Counted from the first letter of the stretch, positions 1 through 11,297 are shown. The stretch is DNA of 64,000 nt from Ascarosepion bandense (GCA_037127315.1 JBBBDQ010000421.1:1920001-1984000), one strand, 5' to 3'. The notes: a model not told the origin generated them from the sequence alone. Translations and numbers: made by a program.

Positions 1-160
1 GGTGGAGAAGGGCTTAGCAGAGATATGAAGAGAAAAAAATATTGAGAGCAACAAGAGACAGAGCCAAGTGGAAGTGCACGATCGCCTACATACTGAAGGG
101 ACACGGCCCATGAAGAAGAAGAAGAAGAAGAAGAAGAAGAAGAAGAAGAAGAAGAAGATT
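1..160 (+). mobile_element. LINE-C 3' end, 5'-truncated by window edge
   Basis: The last codons and 3' tail of a non-LTR retrotransposon. Translation around 1-110 aligns with the C-terminus of the better-preserved copies near 43.3 and 59.4 kb (residues like ATRDR..W...IAYILKGHG, then stop). It ends in a (GAA)n tail at 112-158, which every LINE-C copy in the window shares, so the tail marks the 3' terminus. The remainder lies outside the window. Confidence 0.75.
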
Positions 161-745
161 TTATCAAGAATTTCTAGATTTATAACAGAAGTACCAGACA
201 GCATATGTCAGCAATATTGAATGCATGGACAAATGGTAGATTTATAAACATTTAAGATAGATTCTGGCGAGAAAAATTATCTATCATGACACAGTGAATC
301 AATTTTTCTAGCAGCAGACTTAAAAATTAATTCAATATAATCTTTTCACTTGACGTCAGCGAAAAACGTTACAATGCATAATGAGTCACTATCTTGGAGG
401 TTAGCATCAGCCATGATAATAGAAGGCAGATTGTTTTTTTCTGATTATTAAAAAGAGATCAGTTTTTTGTTGGAGGCATTAGAATTAAACAATTTTTTCC
501 TCAGATTTTTCGGTCATTTTTTAAAAAATTAATTACTAATTTAACCTTATTAAATTATTATTTCAATAATATATATCTAATATTCAGCACCCACTTGCTA
601 CCCAGGTTTCAAACATATAGGTCTCATCAGCCTGTAAGAGCAAATCGTATTACTTAAAGCATATTCTTCTTTTTAATTTATAAGCACCGGAAATAGCACT
701 GAGGGGGAGGGGACGAACAAGAATGAAGGTAATGGGACGCGAAAG
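161..745. other. A+T-rich, nothing recognised
   Basis: No coding region, tRNA-like or repeat signature could be supported here. Confidence 0.5.
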
Positions 746-963
746 GGAGAAAACACACGCACACACACTTATATATATATATATACAACCGGTTTCGTAC
801 ACACCTAAGACACACTTTTTTGCATATCTGCATCCCGTCATTACATCAGGCCTCTCATTCAATAAATTTACTGGTCTGGATATATTACAAAAGCAGTTTT
901 TCCTCCTGGCACAGACTGAAAACTTTAACCCAAATGCAGTAAGGCCCTTCTTTTTCTTTATCT

Positions 964-1003
<40 letters not shown>

Positions 1004-1062
1004 AGATGTGTGTGTGTGTGTATGTGTGTGTGTGTGTATGTCTCTGTGTGTGTGTGTGTAAA
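746..1062. repeat. Microsatellite cluster: CA, TA, CT and GT
   Basis: (CA)n and (TA)n occur near 753-785, (CT)n at about 967-996 and interrupted (GT)n at 1006-1060. The open frames crossing this stretch are low-complexity artefacts. Confidence 0.85.
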
Positions 1063-1102
1063 TATTATTTATATTTTAGTATCGGGAATATTTTCAGTGA
1101 TT

Positions 1103-1405
1103 TTCAGTCAGTCATACGTGAAACACGCTTGGGCGATCATGTCTTTTTCGAGACATGACTGACTGGGCAGGAGATTATCCCGCAGTAGGTTGCCATTACT
1201 TTCTGCGGTAGACTTTTTGCCGACCAAGGCTATAGAACCCAATCTGTCCTGCTATTTAACCCATAACTGGAGGGAAGAGACGGATTAATACCTTTCCCAT
1301 AAGTATTTGTGTGTAAGTGAATGCAATGGATTCAACTGGAATTCGAACTCGGCTCCCCGGTTTCTCTTTCCGAGCCGATATCCACTGTACCACAACGCAC
1401 ATCCG
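1103..1405 (-). mobile_element. tRNA-derived SINE, family S1 (copy 1)
   Basis: On the minus strand the element starts with a tRNA-like head (box A like TACAGTGGATA, box B like GAGTTCGAATTCC). A roughly 200-nt body conserved in all five main S1 copies follows, containing the palindromic CATGTCTC..GAGACATG. The 3' end carries an ACTG-type tail. It abuts a ribozyme SINE at 1411. Cephalopod SINEs with a conserved central domain are known; assignment to one of those named families was not tested. Confidence 0.8.
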
Positions 1406-1410
1406 TCTTA

Positions 1411-1556
1411 TATATATTGTCATCCGCAGACAGATCTGTTTCGCTGTATCACAGCCCATCAGTACGGTTAGACTCCGATTGCTACATAACCCAAGCTCGA
1501 AACCCGACCGAATTGGCGTCAGTCGGCGACTCTACCCCTGGGCACGGGGCGTTCGG
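1411..1556 (-). mobile_element. Hammerhead-ribozyme SINE, copy 1 (5'-truncated)
   Basis: Minus-strand copy of the family seen best at 37.3-37.7 kb. A decayed tRNA-like box A/B (CCCAGGGGTAGAGTCG, GGGTTTCGAGC) is followed by a hammerhead fold and a short TATATA tail at 1411-1418. Confidence 0.75.
1419..1474 (-). ncRNA. Hammerhead ribozyme family I, core mutated
   Basis: Stem II (GCTGT/ACAGC), GAAAC, the palindromic ACAGATCTGT stem III and stem I strand TGCGG are present. The catalytic box reads CTGATGG instead of CTGATGA (A9 to G), so activity is probably lost. Confidence 0.75.
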
Positions 1557-2225
1557 TAATTAGTCAAAATTCCTTGTGTGCTTGTGTTTGTTTAAGAAGC
1601 CCTTTGGTAGAACAAAAAACAGAGAACTGAAAATGTACTTTTCTACTATTTATAAGCAATATATAAGAACGTATAAATATTACTAAAACGGTACATCAAC
1701 ATGGGGTTATTGTTAGCCAGCTTTGTCTAGCTTACCATTAATGATTTGTATCGTTATTAGTTGCCGGATGCAAAATTTCGGCCTTAAAACTCAAACAAAA
1801 TCTGCAATATCTTGAAATCAAACTTAATCCCTTCCACAATATATAAGAACTACTTTTTAAACATATTTAAAATAGAAAAACTGTAGTATGTTTTTATCAG
1901 GTAATAGGCAATCATGGCTCTCCACAGATTCCTTCATTTTATAAACTGTGAATTAACATAACTTTTGAGGAAATATATTGAAATGGTTTCCCGTTGCCTT
2001 CTACACGGATTTTGAATTTCGAGTTGAATTTCTTTTATACAGGCTGCCGTTCAAGTCTACAGAGCCTAGCCTACGTTGCAAAAGTGAACATAGCCAATTA
2101 AGTCGGAATTTAAAATTTCTACGTCAGTTACTTACGCTGCCTTCACATGCTCTCTTGAAGGTGACGTTTTTTTTAAAAAAAAGGTTTCTGCAACATCCCA
2201 ATAATTGCCTTAACACCTATTTTAA
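1557..2225. other. No feature recognised
   Basis: A+T-rich sequence with no supported gene or repeat. Confidence 0.5.
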
Positions 2226-2610
2226 GTCAGTCAGTCAGTTAAGTGCCACTCCACCCCCTTCTTTTGGACAGGAGTAGAGGTGATCGCCTTGTTTCTTGTT
2301 TAGGAAGGGGTTCCCGGTTCATCTCTCTTTTTCGGCCTTGATGTCGGTTCGGCTGGAAGCTTTTTGCAGTTGGTGAGTATGGCGGCAACGTCTCTTCATT
2401 CTGAGAGTACCAGGTTTGCAGTTTCCTGGTTGCTGCTTCCGACTGGTAGTTAGGAGCCCGAACGCTTGCGTAGCTTGTTGAGAGGCTGCTCTGATCAACA
2501 GTTGAATAATATCGGGGTTCCTGTAGTGCCATTTCGCGCATGGACGGGCGTCCCTGCATGAATTTCCGAGGCCACATTATGCTGCAGGCGGCGCCATTCA
2601 CCATCCTTCA
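2226..2610 (-). mobile_element. Unidentified retroelement 3' end with ACTG tail
   Basis: A minus-strand open frame of 121 codons (2239-2604) is less A+T-rich than its surroundings, rich in Ser, Arg and Pro, and has no domain I recognise. Immediately after its stop the sequence is GGCACTTAACTGACTGACTG, the same 3' tail that ends the S1 SINEs. I infer the 3' end of an element sharing its tail with those SINEs, possibly a LINE partner. It could instead be non-coding 5' sequence of the adjacent LINE-B copy. Confidence 0.4.
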
Positions 2611-2639
2611 CCTGCTGCAATTAATGACCATCTGACCCT

Positions 2640-4871
2640 ACTCTAGACCTCTCTTTATCCACAACTAAACCACCATGAAATTAAACAAACGAAACAGCAA
2701 GACTAAACCAGCTAGTCAAAAATCGCCCAAACCTATCTGCGTTTCCTTCACAAACATACGAGGTATTCGCAGTAATTCAATAGTGTAGAATCATTCCTTC
2801 TAACTAACTCACCCGATATCTTAGCTATATGTGAGACTAACCTTGACCCTTCTATCCCCTCTTCGGAGCTGTTCGTTCCTGGTTACCTTCCCCTCTTCAG
2901 GAAGGACTCCAATGTCCATATGCATGGGCTTGGTGTATATGTCAGCGAACAACTCCCTCTAGCCAGAGTTACATCTCTTGAATCACTGGATCATTCTTTC
3001 ATATGCTTCCGTCTCTCACTTCTAAGCTCGGTTAGCTATCTCTTCTTCCTCTACCGCTCCCCCTCCTCCTCTGACTGTACGGTACTTGATAGCATCTCTA
3101 CTAATATCGACAGTGCCATTTCTTCTCACCCATCTGCCCATATATTTGTGTTTGGCGATTTTAACGCCCACCACACCAAGTGGCTTGAAAACTCAGCCAC
3201 CGACCTTGCTGGGATCCGCACCATGTATTTTTCTAACGCAAGTGGTAGACTTCCCCACGCGTTTCTCTAATAACCCTAACGGAAGGGACTCTTTACTCGA
3301 ACTTTGCTTTACTTCCATTCCAGACTCCTGCACTACCAGGCAGCTCTGCCCCCTCGGAAACTCAGAGTTTTCGTCAACATCAGAAAACCAGACCAGCAGA
3401 ATATCATACTGCTACCAGAGAGCAGACTGGGACTCGTTTCGAGACTTCCTCTGCGACGTCCCCTGGAACAACGTCTTCGATCTTCCTATCGAAGACTCTG
3501 CGTCCGAGGTCTCCTCTTGGGTTAAGGCTAGCATCGATGCTTTTATCCTGGCCAGGAAATTCCAGCTAAAATCAAATTCGTCCCCCTTGTTCTCACCCGC
3601 TTGCTCGGCCGCCATTGCCCCCGGAACCATTTCTTCCGGCTCTATCGAAGCTGCTCGTTGAACCAAAACAGGCGCCTTTTCGCCTCAGCACGGAATAAGT
3701 GTAAAAAAGTACTGAACGAAGCTAAGAGGACGTTTGCTACCAGAATGAGGCAATGCATAGCATCCTCTAAGTTTGGCTTCAAAGCTTACTGGCGACTCTG
3801 CAAAAGCGTGCTCAACAATAGCAAGACTTCAATACCCCCACTAATCAATGAATTTGAAGTTCTCACCTCCCCTAGCGGACAAAGCTGAATGCTTTGCCCG
3901 TAGATTGTCCTCCAATTCCACACTGGACTCGTTAGGAATACTTACACCCGACTTCCCACCCAGAACTAAGGCTCAACTAAATAACGTCCACATTACACCC
4001 TCGCTGGTCGCCAAGATAATTGCACAACTTGACCCACACAAAGCGAGCGACGGTGACGGAATCCCAATCATAGTACTGAAGAAATGTGCCCCAGAACTCT
4101 CCTCTGTCCTCTCTAAACTCTATAACCTCTGCCTATCTGCTTCCAGTTTTCCTGCCTGTTGGAAGTCCTCCTCTGTAGTTCCTATATTTAAGAATTCTGG
4201 CGAACCCTCAGACCCGGCCAATTACTGTCCTATTAGTCTCCTTCCGATCTTTGGCAAAGTTTTCGAAGCCATTATCAACGCCGAGGTGATTCAGCATCTC
4301 ACGGCTCACAGGCTTCTCTCTGACAAACAGTACGGGTTTCGCTTCACCAGGTCTACTGCTGACCATTACCGAGTACATATACCGGGCACTTGACAAGAAT
4401 GGTGAAACCCGAACCGTTGCCTTGGATATCTCCAAAGCGTTCGACAGCGTCTGGCACGCTGGCCTCTTGTGCAAACTGCGAAGGTACGGGATAACTGGAC
4501 ATCTGTTTGACCTCATCCAGTCATTCCTCTCTAACCGCATATTGAAGGTAGTATTAAATGCGCATGTCTCCCCAAACTACCATACGAACGCGGGCGTACC
4601 TTAAGGTTCTATCCTAGGTCCCACGCTCTTTCTGATGTACATTAATGATCTCCCCGACGCCATTAGATCTCAAGTAGGCATGTACGCCGATGACACAACA
4701 ACCTACTCTCGCATCGATCAAAAACCAGGTGTGGGCGACAAAGCGAACCTCGCTGCCAAGCTTGAAAAGGACCTCCAATCCGTAGTGGGCTGGGGTAGGA
4801 AATGGCTAGTAAATTTCAATGCTTCTAAAACGAAGCTATTATCAACTAACCACCATAGACAATCGCACCTA
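2640..4871 (+). pseudogene. LINE-B copy 1: endonuclease-reverse transcriptase, broken
   Basis: A CR1/Jockey-like non-LTR retrotransposon ORF2. The APE-type endonuclease begins near 2750 (TNIRGIRSN, then an ICETNLD motif in a shifted frame) and continues with VFGDFNAHH near 3150. The reverse transcriptase spans about 3850-4870, with a motif close to KASDGDGIP, LDISKAFDSVWHAGLL near 4422, GVP-GSILGPT (the Gln is now a stop, TAA, at 4602) and the catalytic YADD at about 4681-4692. At least four frameshifts or stops separate the frames (2920-3270, 3086-3661, 3848-4393, 4422-4604, 4635-4870). The 3' end is lost at 4871, where sequence changes abruptly to (TA)n. The exact 5' boundary is uncertain. 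Confidence 0.85.
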
Positions 4872-4927
4872 AATTATATATATATATATATATTTGATAA
4901 CGCACATAGTGTGCTCGTGTAAATAAA
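4872..4927 (+). repeat. (TA)n plus a short repeat shared with 10.05 kb
   Basis: After the TA tract comes TTTGATAACGCACATAGTGTGCT. It is the reverse complement of sequence at about 10051-10080, which also abuts a TA tract. I read it as a fragment of a dispersed PLE-like tail. Confidence 0.55.
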
Positions 4928-5304
4928 ATCGCAACTGAAATGTGGTTCTACAGAAGGATGCTGCGAATATCATGGATCGAGCATGTGAGCAATGATAAGG
5001 TCTTGGAAATAATGGAAACAAAAAGGAAATTAATACTGAGTATCAGAAAGAGACAGCTGAAGTTCCTGGGACATGCAATGAGTGAGGAGGACTTGGAGAA
5101 TCTGATACTAACAGGCCAGATAGAGGGAAAAAGAGACAGGGGAAAGCAATAGATAACATATTTGAAGGACCTAATCAGGTGGATGATGGAACGAGGATTG
5201 CATGGTGTAACAGGAGAAGGCGTGCTCAGAGCCACCAGGGATAGGGAAAAGTGGAAGGCCATGATCGCCTACGTCCTGAATGGACAAGGTACATAGAAGA
5301 AGAA
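4928..5304 (+). pseudogene. LINE-C copy 2, 3' end only
   Basis: A 5'-truncated LINE-C insertion encoding only the C-terminal region after the RT fingers and palm: MWFYRRMLRISW at 4940, then KLILSIRKRQLKFLGHAM and ENLILTGQIEGKRDRG. A stop occurs at 5150. The C-terminus continues to IAYVLNGQGT at about 5282, followed by a (GAA)n tail. LINE-C resembles endonuclease-RT elements of the RTE/CFDP2-like type; the clade is inferred. Confidence 0.8.
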
Positions 5305-5335
5305 GTCGATATCCACTGCACCACAACGCACATCC
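5305..5335 (-). mobile_element. S1 SINE head fragment
   Basis: Thirty nucleotides match the minus-strand tRNA-like head of S1 (CGATATCCACTGCACCAC..CGCACATCC). They directly follow the LINE-C tail. Confidence 0.55.
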
Positions 5336-5339
5336 TCCT

Positions 5340-6395
5340 ATTTTAAGGGTCTCTGGATAAAGCAAATAATAGACAACTGGAAATATTTCGGTGATAAAGG
5401 TAGATATTATATAAACAACTGAGAAGTTGTTTATAATAACTGCCCAATGAAAACATACTGCAGCCACAAAAGGACATTTGTTCTCGTGACGGCTTAATTT
5501 GTATTAGAGAAGAGAAAAGTGATGACTGGTGTGAGGAACAGATTTCTCTTGTTTTTAATATCTAGGATGGAGAGTAGTGGTTTGTTAGCTTGAAGATAAG
5601 TGGTGGTGGTGGTTGTAATAGTGCTAGCTAAACTAAAGGTAGTGTTTACAAAGGGTGTGAGGTTTCCCTGAAAGACGTAGATAGTTATTCTTCCCCAGAC
5701 AAATCATACGCATGAAGTCATCTAATTTAAGCGCGTCACAAGCTAAATTTATAAAGTTTACTCACTTTCTGGCCAAGGGGCATATTACTAAGCCGCATGA
5801 ACTAAGAGATTACATCCTATAGAGGCTTGGATCTGCTTCCCTCACCATTAAAGTCGTATGTATTTTTATTGGTTGCTTATAGATAAACAAATAATCTCAA
5901 AGTAATTACGTCTGTTGCTTTCATCTCTTGGAATTTACAAGGACAATTTGACTCAACGTTTTTTTTCTAACGATTTGTGAATCGGTGAGTAAACGCTTTT
6001 AAATAATTTTTTTTCATTGGCCTCATTATCAATAATCGAGTTTCATACACCTTTCCTTATTTTTAAAAAATATATTTTAAGTTCTACTTAATAATTCAAT
6101 TATTTCTGTTTTAGATAAAACATATTCGCTTTTATTTTATTACTAGGTTCTCGTCGATTTATTGAGCTTAGAGCCACATCACGTCTCTGCTTACATCTAA
6201 GAGCGACCAATACATGGTAGTTAATTGATAAGGGACAATTTTAACAGCCTATTAATATTGAGTAGAGAAATCATATTGATCGATCAATTTTTTACGGCTT
6301 ACCAACCCATTGCAGGTTATTTAAAGCTAGAAAATATTTTTGATTGTAAGAATTTTATTTAGAAAATAATAATGACTTAACGATACAAGTCTTAC
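5340..6395. other. No feature recognised
   Basis: A+T-rich; a GTG-rich patch at 5600-5620 is the only notable composition. Confidence 0.5.
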
Positions 6396-6562
6396 TAATT
6401 AACCCATAGCTTGGGAGGAAACCGGGATTCATGCCTTTCCCATGAGTACTTGCGTGCAAGTGAATGTAGCAAAGACAAGGGGAATTAGAACTCTGCTCTT
6501 CGATTAACAATTCCAAGCTATTATACATTACACTACCCGCATATCCAAGCATCTGGTTTTCC
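6396..6562 (-). mobile_element. Degenerate S1-related SINE
   Basis: On minus, a tRNA-like head (GTAGTGTAATGTATAATAGC and GAGTTCTAATTCCC) leads into the S1-type segment containing CATTCACTTGCACGCAAGTA and a GGGAAAGGCATGAATCC motif. Confidence 0.55.
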
Positions 6563-7812
6563 GAAGCGGCCACTCATCTAGGTACCTATCAGTTGACGTT
6601 ATTTAACGTCCATGATCGTACGGATTCGGTGTTCGTATGCCCTAGAGAGTTCAGTTCTTACGTGGGTAACTCTCATTTGTGGCGTTGGGCCTAAACTAAA
6701 GTAGATTTAGAAACTAAGTACGTCGCATACATGTGAGATAGTCTGTTTGATCTTTTAATGAGTGTGCTCCCCAGGTGCTACGTTCTTGTGCCAGACTGAG
6801 TAAAAAAACAAAAACAATAATGTGATTGATATTTGTATTAGTTTTAAATAGAGTAATTCTCGCATTTTTAAAAACATTCTTTTTCGTTATTTTTAAAAAC
6901 TCATTCAACATCTCAAAACTTCTTACTTAAAATATTGTAGCTAAAAATAAAATTTGAATGTAATATTTTCAGTAAGAAATTTCTTATTTTTTACTTCACT
7001 AGAATATCTTGTCCTTTACTTTTCCAGGTTTAATAACTTGTCCTGTTCTTTTCCAGGGTTAATATACTCTTAAGAATATTACTTTTCATACGCTCACTTT
7101 TCATTGTAATAATAGAATGATTAAAAGGGAGCATTAATATTAAGTATTAAGTAATTCGATTAGATTCTTTTCCCTCAAAACCAGCGGGTTTTGGGGATAT
7201 GAACAACTTATAAATCAGAACACAGTGTCTCGTCTCTAATTATAAGCTTTATGACAACTGAAAAAGGAAGGCATGGACATTGTAACTTAAAAAGCAAACA
7301 AGCTATGTTCACCGTGACCTAAACACATAGAAAATAACCTGGGAGCTTAAAAATGAGAGGAATGTAGCGAGATGACGTAAAGAAGATAATTAGTTTAATA
7401 GTTATTCTTTCTTTTCCTTTGTCAGCTCAACAGGTTAACTGTATTTAGATGCTAAATAATGCAACATTACTGGCCTACTCAGCCTTCAGCCAAATGACCA
7501 AAACAACATTAACAACAGAAAAGAAAACTTGGTCACCGGGGACCCGAACAAAGACTCCCTAACTCCTTTACTCTGAATTATTTCTTCTTCTTCTTCTTCT
7601 TCTTTGTGCAGTTCCCCTTCATGACGTAAGCGATTTCTCACCGTAACGTAGTTCTCTATACATTTGCTGTACTTATTTTCATAGCAATGTTCTGATGAGC
7701 TTTGTATTTTGGCATCTCAACTTTGTGAATTTAAGTGTAATACTAGATGAGCAGTTAGGTCTCATTATTTGATTGTTGAGATTGATAAATGTATCTGTAA
7801 GTTATGTTTAAT
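6563..7812. other. No feature recognised
   Basis: No supported gene. A short (CTT)n run at about 7583-7603 is the only low-complexity feature. Confidence 0.5.
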
Positions 7813-8525
7813 CATTTCACCCCAAGCAAGGCGGTACCGCCACTGATGTGCAGAGGGCTACATAAGAAAGTTAAAGTTTTAGGTAGGAGGAGAGTGAACA
7901 GAAAGACGAACAAGCTACAGGGGGTCTTTCACCCCCTGTAGCTTGTTCGTCTTTCAGCAAGAGAAGGAGTGAAAACAGTTACGATAAGAGAAAGAAAAAG
8001 ATACACGAGGTGATTTAGAAAGCGCTGGAGTTAATTGGATAAAAGATGGGAATTGACTTTACATTTAAATTCCTGGAGGTTGTAGCCGTCAGAAACGCAA
8101 GTATACGAAAGGGAGTTCCACAGGCGGGAAGTGCGAGAAAAGAAGCTGATGGAGTAGAATTGTCATCTGCATTTGGTTGATCTAACTGTAAAAAGGTGGG
8201 ACCTTGTTGCCAGTCTGGTTGCCCGGGTAAAGTCTTGTGGAAGGGGCACCAGTGACCTAAGTTCGTCAGAGTAGAAGCGATGAAAATATTTATAGAAGAG
8301 ACAGAGGGAAGCTACATCCCTCCGATGAGAAAGTGGCTGGAGTCGAGCAGCCAGGTCGGGACTAATCACATTACAGATTTTTCTTAGGAGCCTGTCGAGA
8401 ACACTGAGACGAACAGCAGGGGCGCCTGACCAGATATGACAACAATATTCCATGCACCGTGGGATTGTTGATTTGTATATGTGCAAGATGGATTCAGGTG
8501 GAAAAAAAAAACTTCCTGGTTCGAC
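7813..8525 (-). pseudogene. LINE-B copy 2, C-terminal RT fragment and 3' UTR
   Basis: A 5'-truncated minus-strand copy. The open stretch 8486-8163 encodes MHIYKSTIPRCMEYCCHIW, LLRKICNVISPDLAARLQ, SHRRDVASLCLFYKYFH and RATRLATRSH, matching the intact copy at 34.3-34.7 kb. Downstream lies the family's 3' UTR, ending in a sequence equivalent to CACATCAGTGGCGGT..GGGTGAAATGATTAA at 7813-7850. It carries an extra hairpin (7901-7955) absent from other copies. Confidence 0.85.
7901..7955. repeat. Perfect 24-bp inverted repeat, 7-nt loop
   Basis: Arms 7901-7924 and 7932-7955 are exact reverse complements around TCTTTCA, inside the LINE-B 3' UTR. Sister copies lack the second arm. Confidence 0.95.
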
Positions 8526-8539
8526 ACAGTGACCTAACC

Positions 8540-9175
8540 TTTATAGCAGTGGATTTAACTATTTATTCTAAGAGTTTCTTTTTTATACCTTCTCGCCTGT
8601 GGTCCTCTCTTTTGGCTTCTTCAAAAAGTCAAATGCAGTGTCAATCTTCATCTTCTGTCTCCTTGAATCCTGTTCTTTAAAATAATTGCCCTTCCTCCCC
8701 AGTAACATTTTCTTAGTTTCTTCACTGTCAGTAAGCCCTGAATCGTAGTGGCTTTCTCGCCTTACTTGGAGTGAAATGATGAAAAACTCTCTGTCCTTTA
8801 CAGCTCTTAATAAGATTTGCTTTTTCACTATCCCTCCTACTCCCTGTCCTACCATTCATTGACGTTAGGTAGTTTACTCGCTATTTGTCTTTGTATCTTC
8901 AGTATGTCTTGTGAGACATCCAAGCCATCATTCCTCATTATGTAGCCTAAGAATTTCAATTTTGTCTTTCTGATCCTAAATATAAGCGCCCCTTTTTTTC
9001 ATTATACTTAAAACTTCCTCTATACCCACATAGCCTTTTTACAACCCTTCTTTATAACCACATCTTGGTTTTCAAGGTTCGCTTCTTCATCTCTGAGTAG
9101 ATTATCCAGTATTCATTGCAATATAGGAGGAACGATATTACATAGCATTTTCGCCCACATTTACTTGCTTCTAAT
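8540..9175 (-). pseudogene. LINE-D copy 1, decayed RT C-terminal region
   Basis: Reading the minus strand from about 9170, fragments in shifting frames give LLYCNEYWIIYSEMKK, KMWL-RRVVK, RIRKTKLKFLGYIMRND and VKKQILLRAVKDRE. These are the region after the RT palm in endonuclease-RT LINEs (compare IRKRQLKFLGHAMRK in LINE-C). A related decayed copy lies at 59885-60270. Stops and frameshifts are frequent; there is no coding potential. Confidence 0.55.
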
Positions 9176-9667
9176 GAAATTATTCAATTTGTTAATATTT
9201 TATTTAATTTTTCGAAGGCATCTTTCGCTATTTTAATGAGCCTTGTGTGGCCAATGTAAGAATTTAATGTAGTTATGTGATTATTTGTATTGCAGATGTA
9301 ACGTACTAAAGTAGGCGAGAATGCATAAATGACCTTGTTTTTAGTGAGTGGTTTTTCCAGGGCAAAAGTTATTGGTTAATTTAAATTTTAAAAGTTATTT
9401 TAATTGTTATAGTAAATAGTAAATCTAAGGTATTTTTTGTCACAATTTAGTGATATATACCGGCCAAGCCAATACCATTTTGAATGATTTTTTCATATTG
9501 TTCATAGTTCGGGCTGTAGCGTAGATTATGATGATTTATTCTCGTTAATATCACGATAAGCGTTTGTGTTATTTTTATAAATTTGTCTGAAGATACTTCT
9601 ATTTACCAGTTGACGACATGGTCGAGGACATTATTGTTGACAAGTGTCTGTCTTATACTGCTCAATT

Positions 9668-9668
<1 letters not shown>
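9176..9668. other. No feature recognised
   Basis: A+T-rich DNA with no supported gene. Confidence 0.5.

Positions 9669-9716
<48 letters not shown>
9669..9716. repeat. (TA)n array
   Basis: Pure TA dinucleotide run. Confidence 0.95.
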
Positions 9717-9717
<1 letters not shown>

Positions 9718-9984
9718 CTACACATATCCTTCACTGGTAGATGACTCGGTGTTTCATGCACAACGTAATATTCAGATGTTGGATAGAGACTGACAGTTAA
9801 AATAAAAAACAAACAAACTTTAATCCACCTATAATATAGGGACTACGCCAAAATTGTGTTAACCAAATTTTTGTTGTTGTTAAAATTTAAATTATATTTA
9901 AACCGGTTAGTTTCTATCTAAAACCTGAAGATTGCGTGTGCATAAAACTCCGTGTCGTGCAACCGGCAAGTGATAATATGTATG

Positions 9985-10075
9985 TTTATTAATATATACT
10001 TAATAACAGATCTGTTATATTATATCGAACACTGTTTTGACAATTTCATTTACACCAGCACACTATGTGCGTTAT

Positions 10076-10108
<33 letters not shown>
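9985..10108 (+). repeat. PLE-like tail sequence followed by (TA)n
   Basis: It contains ATATCGAACACTGTTTT, shared with 52.27 and 53.39 kb where it lies 3' of PLE-type ribozymes. It then has a CACACTATGTGCG segment shared with 4.89 kb and a TA run at 10077-10106. Confidence 0.45.
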
Positions 10109-10112
<4 letters not shown>

Positions 10113-10258
10113 TATTTGTTTAAATATTATTTTTAATAGATATTCATATCTGTGTAGATGCCCTGTTATTTTTTTTTATAATTAAAGAGTATTTTTATTT
10201 ACATCAACTGGTTTGAATAAATGAGAAATTCTTTTTACGAAAATATGCATCTTCTGGC

Positions 10259-10329
10259 AGGATTCGAACTTGCGTCTTTTAAGAGAAACTAACATTAGAT
10301 CTGACGTGTCTTAACCGCTCATTTGAAAA
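10259..10329 (-). tRNA. tRNA-Leu/Ser-like pseudogene or SINE head
   Basis: On minus, GAGCGGTTAAGACACG fits a D-arm/box A and GCAAGTTCGAATCCTGCC fits a TPsiC arm/box B. The spacing suits a tRNA with a long variable arm. The acceptor stem does not pair, so this is a decayed tRNA copy rather than a functional gene. Confidence 0.45.
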
Positions 10330-10592
10330 AACAGTAGCTACTCTGGCATCTACTCATCGTTCATTCAGCAATAAATTAGAACACTCTCAGCTATTGGGCG
10401 TGTATAATGATAATATATACGCTAAAAGTCTTCCTACTTCTACCAAGCGCTCGTAGCTGATAGGTAGAATTGCTGACTGACGCCAATTCGGTCGGGTTTC
10501 AATCCTGGGTAAAAAAACAATCGGAGTCTAACTGTACTGATGAGCTGTGATAAAGCGAAACAGATCTGTCTGCGGATGACTATATATATATA
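10322..10592 (+). mobile_element. Hammerhead-ribozyme SINE, copy 2
   Basis: The element enters at TTTGAAAAAACAGTAGCTAC, runs through the conserved leader (CATCGTTCATTCAGCAAT, CACTCTCAGCTATTGGG), then the tRNA-like boxes (CGTAGCTGATAGGTAGAATTG and CGGGTTTCAATCCTGGG). It ends in the ribozyme and (TA)n. Confidence 0.85.
10525..10581 (+). ncRNA. Hammerhead ribozyme family I, intact core
   Basis: CTGATGA and CGAAAC are intact. Stem II is GCTGT/AAAGC with one mismatch. The stem III palindrome ACAGATCTGT and stem I CTGTA/TGCGG (with wobbles) place cleavage after CTGTC at 10570. Confidence 0.8.
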
Positions 10593-10707
10593 TGAATAAA
10601 TATAGTCTTAAGGTGTGCTATATTTATAGGATAAAGTGCTCAATATCAGTGATAGAGCGTATGTAAATAGAAAAGAGTGAACATTGGAGTGAACACTCAG
10701 GGGCGAC

Positions 10708-10708
<1 letters not shown>

Positions 10709-10740
<32 letters not shown>
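10709..10740. repeat. (TA)n array
   Basis: TA run in unannotated sequence. Confidence 0.9.
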
Positions 10741-10743
<3 letters not shown>

Positions 10744-11297
10744 TTGACTTATTTTTATTATAGCAATTTTATATGCACTCATTTTTACAATAAAGTGTAC
10801 AAAAGTATTTCCTGTGTGATTTTGTACAGTGAAGTGTCGACTAAAAACTTCAAGGAAAGTGACTCTTTTCTTAACGTTACGTTCATATGTAAAGTATAGA
10901 GCAGGATTTTCATTAATATTTCCTTACGTTTATCCTTTAGTTTGTCTATTTTTTTTTTTTTAATTACGTCTGTATTTAAATGAAATGAAACGCCCCCAAA
11001 AATATCAGGATGTAGCTAAGAATTCTTGTTTAGTATACTGACAATATTTAGTGCTTGATAATGCCCGAGACAGTAAAGTACTTGGCTGAAATTGATACAA
11101 TTTCCTTAAATATATAAACATCAACTATTACTTGTCTATTACAAGACAAAAGCTTTTCCAAAATCCACGAGAACTGTGACTGCGCTCTGTTATATTTCAC
11201 CAATAAACACCACTTTAATCCCTCCATCTTTTATCTGGTCTTTTATTACTGTTTTCTGCTTATTGGGCTCAGTACAATTATTCGTGCTTTGAACAAC
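10741..11297. other. No feature recognised
   Basis: A+T-rich DNA with no supported gene. Confidence 0.5.
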
